DNA of 8,843 nucleotides from Pseudomonadota bacterium (GTDB taxonomy: Bacteria > Pseudomonadota > Alphaproteobacteria > Rhizobiales > Methyloligellaceae), in contig JADFHH010000041.1 of assembly GCA_022567275.1 (NCBI GenBank), forward strand, positions 1-8,843, read 5' to 3'. This document shows, in pieces, positions 1 through 5,109 of the stretch (position 1 is its first letter; each line of letters begins with the position of its first letter). The translations under genes and the position numbers were made by a program. The notes beneath the pieces were generated by a model. The model was not told where the DNA came from, made no database searches, and saw only the letters and a list, made by a program, of their open reading frames with translations.

Positions 1-709
1 TGACGCGAGACAAATCTTCCGGGGCTTCGCCAAAGCTCACCATTGATCTGGTGATGCGGGTTATGGGCCGCACCAGCATCATGTTGAGGGAGAAATAAAC
101 CAGCGCCGCCGTGATCATGGAGATAATGACCGACAGGCCCAGAATACCCACGCCGAAACGGATCATCGCCGCTTTCAACGGGTCCTGCTCGATGACAATC
201 TCGATGAGCTGCCCGGCGCCAAAACCGGGCTGCCCCATAACGCCTATAAACTGTCCCGATGGCGCGGTATAGACCGCCAGGGCGTCCCAGATCAGACGCA
301 GCCAGGAAGCGTCGCGCAAATCATAATGGCTGGCCAGCTCTATCGGCGTCTCGCTTTGCAAGATCAGCTGGTGCGTATCGTCGCGCTTCACGGCCAGCGA
401 ATGAATTCGCACGGTGTTGAGGAGTTCCGCCCTGGCTGCCGTTGGCAATTTGTGGTCCGGCGCCATGGCGAGCGCCGCGATCTGCGCCGCCGCCAGCCGT
501 TCCATCAGCCAGTTCTTGCGGAAGTTTGCGACCGAAGGCACGAACACCAGCACTTCGGCGATCATCACGAAGACGATCGTCAGGATCAGCAGTCTGGCGG
601 AAAGGCCAAACTTGGCCGGGCGCGCCGGAACGCCCGGAATTTCGCCAAGTCGCTCCGGGCTGTCGATCGGGTCATCTTCGTGACCGGGATGATGATTTCC
701 GGATACCAT
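1..709 (-). CDS. HAMP-type sensor histidine kinase, N-terminal part (runs off left edge)
   Basis: Partial gene: 236 codons are open from an ATG at 709 to the window edge with no stop. A soluble Pro/Asp-rich tail (residues 1-36) is followed by a hydrophobic helix at about 38-58 (LLILTIVFVMIAEVLVF), a roughly 120-residue probable periplasmic domain, and a second hydrophobic helix at about 183-208. The sequence then reads MMLVRPITRITRSMVSF, which is how a HAMP linker starts. This two-helix-plus-HAMP layout is typical of membrane sensor histidine kinases. The kinase core (H-box, N/G boxes) would lie beyond the edge, so a HAMP-bearing chemoreceptor or cyclase is not excluded. An AGGA at 717-720, 7 bases before the ATG, supports the start. 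It is last in the minus-strand operon, 20 bases after the flavoprotein stop, which suggests co-transcription. The signal sensed is unknown. No response regulator is visible. Confidence 0.72.
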   Translation of the reverse strand, partial: MVSGNHHPGHEDDPIDSPERLGEIPGVPARPAKFGLSARLLILTIVFVMIAEVLVFVPSVANFRKNWLMERLAAAQIAALAMAPDHKLPTAARAELLNTVRIHSLAVKRDDTHQLILQSETPIELASHYDLRDASWLRLIWDALAVYTAPSGQFIGVMGQPGFGAGQLIEIVIEQDPLKAAMIRFGVGILGLSVIISMITAALVYFSLNMMLVRPITRITRSMVSFGEAPEDLSRV

Positions 710-729
710 TCGTGAATCCTGACCCAAAT

Positions 730-2154
730 TCAACCGAATATTCTGAGCCAGCCGATGATGCGCCGGATCATGGGGTTCGTCAAACCGGGAGCGTAATATT
801 GGTAAGCCGCCCGTTTGCTGATTTCCGACAAGGTCGGATAAGCGAACACGATGGATGTGATGGCGCCGATTTTCATTTTTTTCGACAGGGCCATGACCCA
901 CAGCTGGATGAGTTCGCCTGCATGCTGACCGGCAATTGTCGCGCCCAGGATTCGCCCGCGCCTGGTGGTCACCACCTTGATCAGCCCTTGCGTCGCATGT
1001 TCGGTCAGGGCGCGATCATTCTCCGCATAGGGCCAGCGCATGATGCGGATTTTACCATGGCGCTTGCGCGCGGCTTCCTCGTTCATGCCCACATGGGCCA
1101 GTTCCGGCTCGGTATAGGTCACCCAGGGAACGATCGAGGGATCGGCCTTCGCGGGCAAGCGGAACAGCGCGTTGCGGATTACGATGCCGGCGTGATAGTT
1201 GGCCATATGGGTGAATTGCAGCCCCCCGGCCACATCGCCGATGGCGTAAACGCGGGGGTTGGTGGTCTTCAGCCCCCGCGTCACCTTGATGCCGCTCTTT
1301 TCATATTCGATGCCGGCGTCTTCGAGACCCAGCCCTTGCACATTGGGCTGGCGTCCCGCCGCCACAAGCAGGTGACTCGCCTCGATCCGGGTTTCCTTGC
1401 CGTCTTCGGTGATAACAGCGCGCACGCCGCCGGAGGACTTCTCGATCCGCTCGATGCGGATGCCGGCACGGATGTCGATGCCCTCGATTTTCAGTTGCTT
1501 GAGGATGACTGCCGTTAACTCCGGATCGTCCTTGCCGAGCGGGGTGAAGGCTTCGAGCACGGTGACCTTCGCCCCCAGCCGCCGGTGCGCCTGCGCCAGC
1601 TCCATGCCGATGGGTCCGCCGCCAATGACCATGAGATGCTCAAACAGTTTTTTATTATCGAATATGGTCTCATTGGTGAAGAAGGGCACGGTGTCGAGAC
1701 CGGTTATGGGCGGGACTCCAGGCGTTGACCCGGTGCTCACCACAAACCGCCTGGCGTGGATTTCATAATTTCCGGCCACCACCGTGCTGGGGCCGGTAAA
1801 GCGCCCCTCCGCCTCGATCACATGCACGCCCAGACCGGTAAAACGCTCCACGGAGTCAAGTGGCGCAATTGCGCCGATAACGCCATGTATGTGATCGTGG
1901 ACGCCAGCGGGGTCGATGCGCGGGCGTTCCGGTGCAATACCGAATGGACTCGCCTCGCGCATATTTTGCGCGCGCTTTGCCGCCGCGATCATGGCTTTCG
2001 AGGGAACGCAGCCATAATTCAGGCAATCGCCGCCCATCTTGCCCTTTTCAATGAGCACCACGTCAACGCCGAATTGCGCCGCCGCCGCGGCGACCGAGAG
2101 TCCGCCCGAACCGGCGCCGATGACGCAAATATCGGGTTCAAGCCGTTCTGCCAT
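730..2154 (-). CDS. MerA-like FAD-dependent pyridine nucleotide-disulfide oxidoreductase
   Basis: This 474-aa protein has the full length of a class I flavin disulfide reductase (lipoamide dehydrogenase, glutathione reductase, mercuric reductase core). The N-terminal FAD site is GAGSGG at 13-18, with E36 ending the second strand. The redox disulfide is CLNYGC, C44 and C49. The NAD(P)H site is GGGPIG at 178-183; the acidic E201 after it would favour NADH over NADPH (inference). The second FAD motif YAIGDVAGG lies near 304-312. At the C-terminus the catalytic His of the usual HPTLSE is replaced: the protein reads AYPTLSE, Y439 and E444. Tyr there is a feature of mercuric reductases, but MerA's N-terminal metal-binding domain and C-terminal vicinal Cys pair are absent, so mercury reduction is unproven. 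GAGGA at 2162-2166, 7 bases before the ATG, supports the start. It is the middle gene of the operon, 11 bases after the TVP38-family gene. The electron acceptor is unknown. Confidence 0.9.
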   Translation of the reverse strand: MAERLEPDICVIGAGSGGLSVAAAAAQFGVDVVLIEKGKMGGDCLNYGCVPSKAMIAAAKRAQNMREASPFGIAPERPRIDPAGVHDHIHGVIGAIAPLDSVERFTGLGVHVIEAEGRFTGPSTVVAGNYEIHARRFVVSTGSTPGVPPITGLDTVPFFTNETIFDNKKLFEHLMVIGGGPIGMELAQAHRRLGAKVTVLEAFTPLGKDDPELTAVILKQLKIEGIDIRAGIRIERIEKSSGGVRAVITEDGKETRIEASHLLVAAGRQPNVQGLGLEDAGIEYEKSGIKVTRGLKTTNPRVYAIGDVAGGLQFTHMANYHAGIVIRNALFRLPAKADPSIVPWVTYTEPELAHVGMNEEAARKRHGKIRIMRWPYAENDRALTEHATQGLIKVVTTRRGRILGATIAGQHAGELIQLWVMALSKKMKIGAITSIVFAYPTLSEISKRAAYQYYAPGLTNPMIRRIIGWLRIFG

Positions 2155-2165
2155 TTTTGTTTCCT

Positions 2166-2960
2166 CTAGGATCTGTTACGGAATTTTTTCATTAATACCG
2201 GGATCAGCGCAACTGTGCCGAGCGCCGCGAAGGCGATCAGCAATTCTGTGGTGATGAGTGCTCCGGGATCGAGGCTGAACTCGCACATCCGGGCGCCGGC
2301 GCCCGATTGCGCCTGCAAACAGGCCTGATAGGCCTGCTGCTGGGCCGCGATGACGCTGTCCAGCCCGACGCCGGCGAAGGCGAACGCGAATGTGCCGGGA
2401 ATGATGCCGAAGAAGGTGCCGAGGATATAGGTGCCAAGCCCGACGCCGAGCAGGGCCGGGGCCAGATTGATGAGCCAGAAGGGAAACAACGGCACCAGCC
2501 GCAAAAACAGCAGATAGTTGAGCGCATTCTCCTGAAAGCCGGCGCGCAGTTTGCCGAGCCACGGCCCGGCGCGGGCCGCCAGCGGCTCGCCGAACGAGGT
2601 TTTCGCGATCAAAAAGATAATGGTCGCGCCGATGGTGGCCGCCACTATTGTGGCAATGCCGCCGATCAGCCAGCCAAACAGGAAACCGCCGGTCAGAGTC
2701 AGGAACACACCGCCCGGCAGAGACAGCGCGATAACCACGATATAAATGCCCATATAGGCCAGCAGCGACCCGAGGTAGTTGCCGGCGATATAACTTTTGA
2801 GCAGATCGCGATTGGCGGCGATCTGTTCAAGGGTCAGAAATTCATGCCAGCCTTGGGAAACGACCAGCACGGCCACGAGGGCCAGAACCAGCAGCGGCAG
2901 GAGACGCTTCACCAGGGTGCGCTTGTCCGTCCGTGACCCGGGCGCATCGCCGTCATTCAT
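2166..2960 (-). CDS. TVP38/TMEM64 family (SNARE-associated Golgi/DedA-like) inner-membrane protein
   Basis: A 264-aa polytopic membrane protein. Hydrophobic segments lie at about 20-36, 66-88, 97-119, 150-172, 176-199 and 236-257. The family core is clear: SLPGGVFLTLTGGFLFG at 80-96, then FLRLVPLFPFWLINLAPALLG at 152-172 and FGIIPGTFAF at 184-193. The DedA/VTT superfamily is linked to lipid scrambling and membrane homeostasis; the substrate of this protein is unknown. The frame stays open upstream to 3050, but the ATG at 2960 is chosen because GGAGG (2969-2973) sits 8 bases before it and the extra 30 residues look non-family. An extra loop between the last two helices carries C214 and C226, which could form a disulfide. 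It is first in the operon with the FAD disulfide reductase. The same pairing, sometimes as a fused protein, is known in other bacteria, which suggests a shared membrane-redox job (inference). Confidence 0.88.
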   Translation of the reverse strand: MNDGDAPGSRTDKRTLVKRLLPLLVLALVAVLVVSQGWHEFLTLEQIAANRDLLKSYIAGNYLGSLLAYMGIYIVVIALSLPGGVFLTLTGGFLFGWLIGGIATIVAATIGATIIFLIAKTSFGEPLAARAGPWLGKLRAGFQENALNYLLFLRLVPLFPFWLINLAPALLGVGLGTYILGTFFGIIPGTFAFAFAGVGLDSVIAAQQQAYQACLQAQSGAGARMCEFSLDPGALITTELLIAFAALGTVALIPVLMKKFRNRS

Positions 2961-3256
2961 GACATGTCCCTCCCCCGCCATCCGCTCAATTCGCAACCTT
3001 ATAACATCCATAGTCTCCAGATAGGCGAGGGCGTTCAAGAAGGAAGCCATCGATCAAGGCTTCGTGATGCGATGTCAGAAGATTTGAAACTAAGGCGTAG
3101 ACACACAATTTCAGTATTCCTTAAGCCACGAACGCTAGGCTTGGCTTGGCTGCAAGGAGTGAATCTGCTTACGCAATCCGGGGGGCTGCCCTTCCCGGCC
3201 GAAGCGGTCGCGCCGCTTGCGCCCGGCCCTCTAACCGCCGCAGCTCACGGTTTGCC
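2961..3256. other. Divergent intergenic region between the flavoprotein operon and the acyltransferase gene
   Basis: About 300 bases separating two divergent transcription units, so promoters for both should lie here. I could not settle on either one. On the plus strand a TTGAAA near 3084 has only a weak -10 candidate 17 bases on. On the minus strand a TTGAAC has only GACTAT at the right spacing, and a TATAAG has no -35 match. No palindromic operator or long repeat was seen. Bases 3169-3276 contain a short minus-strand open frame, described separately. Confidence 0.5.
2969..2973 (-). promoter_or_regulatory. Ribosome binding site fixing the start of the TVP38-family gene
   Basis: The minus strand reads GGAGG 8 bases upstream of the ATG at 2960. 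No comparable purine-rich site precedes the in-frame starts further upstream (2981, 3011, 3050). This makes the shorter 264-aa product the best call and leaves 2961-3050 as 5' leader. Confidence 0.7.
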
Positions 3257-3276
3257 ATGTTTTTCAGCCGCTCCAT
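3169..3276 (-). other. Short antisense open frame, possible gene remnant (35 aa)
   Basis: An ATG at 3276 opens 35 codons ending in TAA at 3169-3171. The peptide begins MERLKNMANRELRRLEG and continues with an Arg/Ala/Pro-rich tail. The frame is open back to a TGA at about 3340, reading NLFAPVTARDAF just before the ATG. The composition (amphipathic, charged, ending in a basic tail) resembles a real protein C-terminus, but no ribosome binding site precedes the ATG or the upstream GTG and no family is recognised. It overlaps the uncertain 5' end of the acyltransferase on the other strand. It may be the tail of a degraded gene or pure chance. Confidence 0.2.
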
Positions 3277-4333
3277 AAACGCGTCGCGCGCCGTCACCGG
3301 AGCGAAGAGATTGGCAGCCGCCGATTGCGAGGAACGTCATGTTCTAAGCCGTGAGGAATCCAATTATTTTTACAACATACGCGGAATACTCATCTTGCTG
3401 GTCGTGCTGGGTCACGTCCTGGAGCAGTTTTATTTTAGCTCTGGTCCCGCTCGTTTCCTTTACCAGGAAATCTATTTCTTCCACATGCCGATGTTCATCA
3501 TTATGGCCGGATATTTTTCTTACGCCAGCCTGCGGATCATGCCGCTGGTGCAGGGTTTGATCTATCCCTATGTGATCATGCAAATCATCTACGCAGCGTC
3601 CGACCACTTTCTGTTTGGCTCGACTTTCCTGGAAGCGATGCTACGGCCCAACTGGGGCATGTGGTTTCTGATCGCTGTGTTCGTGTGGCGGCTGATCTGG
3701 CCCTTCATCCATCGCCTGCCGTACCTTCTCCCCATCGCTACGCTGTTGGCTGTCGCCGCCGGCAATATTGACGCGATCGAAGGAGTTGCGAGCCGTATAT
3801 TCGTCTTCCTTCCGTTCTTCGTGCTGGGTTGCAAATGGTCGCAAAGGGGCGGCCGGGAGCAGGCGCTCGAATGGGTGCGCCGTTACGGACCGGCCGTTTT
3901 CCTCGTAGGCATCGCCGCTCATGGCGTGTTCCTGTGGGGAGATTACGCTCCGGCCTGGTTCTACGGTAGCCTGAGCTATGCGAGCCTGGGCGAAACGCAA
4001 TGGTGGGCGGGAGGCATCAGGCTCCTGACGCTGGCCGGGGCCGGTATGGGGATATGTCTCTGCCTCAGCCTGGCGCCCGCTCGCACAAGCTGGCTCACCC
4101 GTGCCGGCAAGGGCAGCATGACCATCTATCTGGTGCATTTTCTCGTCATCGATCTGCTTCGCGGCTTCCATGTGCCGGCGCAGATAAGCGCCGCGCTTCA
4201 AGATCATTGGGCCATCGCGGTGGTTATTGCGCCTGCACTGGCCGTGACCATCGCCGCTTTTCTCAGCCTTCCCGCCGTCCAGACCGTTTTCGCACGCATC
4301 TACCGGCCGCCCAGCCGTTGGGTCAAGCTGTGA
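3257..4333 (+). CDS. Acyltransferase family 3 (OafA/NolL/fucose 4-O-acetylase-like) membrane protein
   Basis: A 358-aa integral membrane protein with about ten hydrophobic segments. The family-3 signature opens the domain: YNIRGILILLVVLGH at 39-53, where R42 and H53 match the conserved Arg and catalytic His. FFHMPMFIIMAGYF follows at about 74-87, and MTIYLVHFLVID near 290-300 is the usual late helix. Such enzymes transfer acyl groups, mostly acetyl, to surface sugars or lipids across the inner membrane; the acceptor here is unknown. The start is uncertain. ATG 3257 has no ribosome binding site. TTG 3311 has GGAG (3299-3302) 8 bases upstream and places NIRG about 20 residues from the N-terminus, as is usual, giving 340 aa. 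The frame also remains open back to a TTG at 3146. The gene stands alone, with no glycosyltransferase or polysaccharide neighbours, between an operon on the other strand and the rpmH cluster, as if acquired separately. Confidence 0.85.
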   Translation: MFFSRSINASRAVTGAKRLAAADCEERHVLSREESNYFYNIRGILILLVVLGHVLEQFYFSSGPARFLYQEIYFFHMPMFIIMAGYFSYASLRIMPLVQGLIYPYVIMQIIYAASDHFLFGSTFLEAMLRPNWGMWFLIAVFVWRLIWPFIHRLPYLLPIATLLAVAAGNIDAIEGVASRIFVFLPFFVLGCKWSQRGGREQALEWVRRYGPAVFLVGIAAHGVFLWGDYAPAWFYGSLSYASLGETQWWAGGIRLLTLAGAGMGICLCLSLAPARTSWLTRAGKGSMTIYLVHFLVIDLLRGFHVPAQISAALQDHWAIAVVIAPALAVTIAAFLSLPAVQTVFARIYRPPSRWVKL

Positions 4334-4536
4334 GAGGCGCCGGTAGGCCATCACCAGACTCAGACCCATCATGCCGCTTTGCACGAGCATCACGACGGGC
4401 GAATTGACTTGGGAGCACCCCAAACGTATAAGCGGCGCAAATCCACGATTGTCCTTTCGATCTACGCGCAAAGCGCTGTTGTGCGATGGGCGCACTCGCG
4501 GGGTGACATTCCCAATCGGCGGCATGGAGTTAAGGC
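4334..4536. other. Spacer between the acyltransferase and rpmH with promoter and rpmH leader
   Basis: About 200 bases without a supported gene. It holds the sigma-70-type promoter at 4404-4432 and, from the predicted transcription start near 4439, a 5' leader of roughly 98 bases to the rpmH GTG. Within the leader GTGCG (4481-4485) pairs with CGCAC (4491-4495) around a five-base loop. This is a perfect but short hairpin with no T-run, so it is not a terminator. No convincing rho-independent terminator follows the acyltransferase stop. No DnaA-box-like TTATCCACA was seen, so nothing suggests a replication origin next to rpmH. Confidence 0.5.
4404..4432 (+). promoter_or_regulatory. Probable sigma-70 promoter of the rpmH-rnpA-yidC cluster
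   Basis: TTGACT at 4404-4409 matches five of six bases of the -35 consensus. TATAAG at 4427-4432 is a close -10, and the spacer is exactly 17 bases. Transcription would start near 4439, giving a leader of about 98 bases before rpmH. It is the best promoter match noticed in the window and lies just upstream of the operon that most needs a strong one, since it encodes a ribosomal protein. Confidence 0.65.
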
Positions 4537-4671
4537 GTGAAACGCACATATCAACCAAGCGTACTGGTGCGCAAGCGGCGGCATGGGTTCCGGGCGCGCA
4601 AAGCCACCAAGGGCGGGATGAAAATCCTTGCGCGCCGCAGGGCCAAGGGCCGCAAGAGCCTCTCGGCCTAG
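4537..4671 (+). CDS. rpmH: 50S ribosomal protein L34
   Basis: A 44-aa, very basic protein starting MKRTYQPSVLVRKRRHGF, followed by RARKATKGGMKILARRRAKG and RKSLSA. This is the whole L34 family sequence at its usual 44-46 residues. L34 is a small RNA-binding protein of the large ribosomal subunit. The start is a GTG, supported by GGAG at 4526-4529, 7 bases upstream. The rnpA start follows 10 bases after the TAG, the nearly universal rpmH-rnpA pairing. The strong promoter upstream should drive both. Longer open frames that cross this stretch in other phases are not genes. Confidence 0.97.
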   Translation: MKRTYQPSVLVRKRRHGFRARKATKGGMKILARRRAKGRKSLSA

Positions 4672-4681
4672 TCCGGTCTGC

Positions 4682-5101
4682 ATGAGTAAACCCGTGTCAG
4701 ACGCCACCCCCCCCATTCTCATCGGCCGGTTGAAGAAGCGGGCGAGCTTTTTGCGCGTTCGCAAGGGCAACGCATGGCGCGCGGGCGCGCTGGTGCTGCA
4801 AGCGCGGCGCAGAGATGGCGGGCAGGGGGTTCAGGAGGATGCCGCACGGTTCGGTTTCACCGCCACCAGGCGGCTTGGCCCGGCGGTCATACGCAACCGG
4901 GCGCGGCGCAGATTGAAGGAAACGGTGCGGCTCATCGCCAGCGCCCATGCCAAACCTGGATATGACTATGTCGTGATTGCCCGTCACGGCGCATTGACGC
5001 GGTCCTTCGCCCAACTGCAAAGGGATTTGCGCGCGGCGCTGGACCATATACACAAGGATCGATCAGCCCGGCCTGACGCGAAGGCCCGCACGCGCGGATA
5101 A
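4682..5101 (+). CDS. rnpA: Ribonuclease P protein component
   Basis: A 139-aa basic protein that binds the RNase P RNA and helps it cut 5' leaders from precursor tRNAs. It opens with GRLKKRASFLRVRKG (15-29), the usual N-terminal RnpA block. The diagnostic RNR motif follows: FGFTATRRLGPAVIRNRARR at 57-76, with RNR at 71-73, then RLKE. The C-terminal part includes YDYVVIARHGA, the typical central strand, and a short basic tail. The ATG at 4682 is preferred over an upstream in-frame TTG (4628) because that one lies inside rpmH and adds 18 non-family residues. No strong ribosome binding site precedes the ATG, so translation may be coupled to rpmH, whose stop is 10 bases upstream. Its stop is 8 bases before yidC, with no yidD between. 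Confidence 0.96.
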   Translation: MSKPVSDATPPILIGRLKKRASFLRVRKGNAWRAGALVLQARRRDGGQGVQEDAARFGFTATRRLGPAVIRNRARRRLKETVRLIASAHAKPGYDYVVIARHGALTRSFAQLQRDLRAALDHIHKDRSARPDAKARTRG

Positions 5102-5109
5102 TAATATTC

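Noticed and set aside
442..1518. 358-codon plus-strand open frame antisense to the flavoprotein and histidine kinase
   Set aside because: It crosses two well-supported minus-strand genes and shows only the typical composition of antisense reading of GC-rich codons.
2961..3050. 30-residue N-terminal extension of the TVP38-family protein
   Set aside because: GGAGG lies 8 bases before the ATG at 2960. The upstream starts have no such site and the added residues are not family-like.
4334..4536. Replication origin near rpmH
   Set aside because: No TTATCCACA-type DnaA boxes, AT-rich unwinding element or dnaA gene is seen here.
3641..4558. 305-codon minus-strand open frame antisense to the acyltransferase
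   Set aside because: It is a GC-rich shadow of the acyltransferase: low-complexity, His/Arg/Gly/Pro-rich, no family motif. Only its upstream end (4331-4405) looked at all protein-like.
4371..4685. 104-codon plus-strand open frame across the rpmH region
   Set aside because: It crosses rpmH in a different phase. The true L34 sequence with a GTG start and ribosome binding site is in the other frame.
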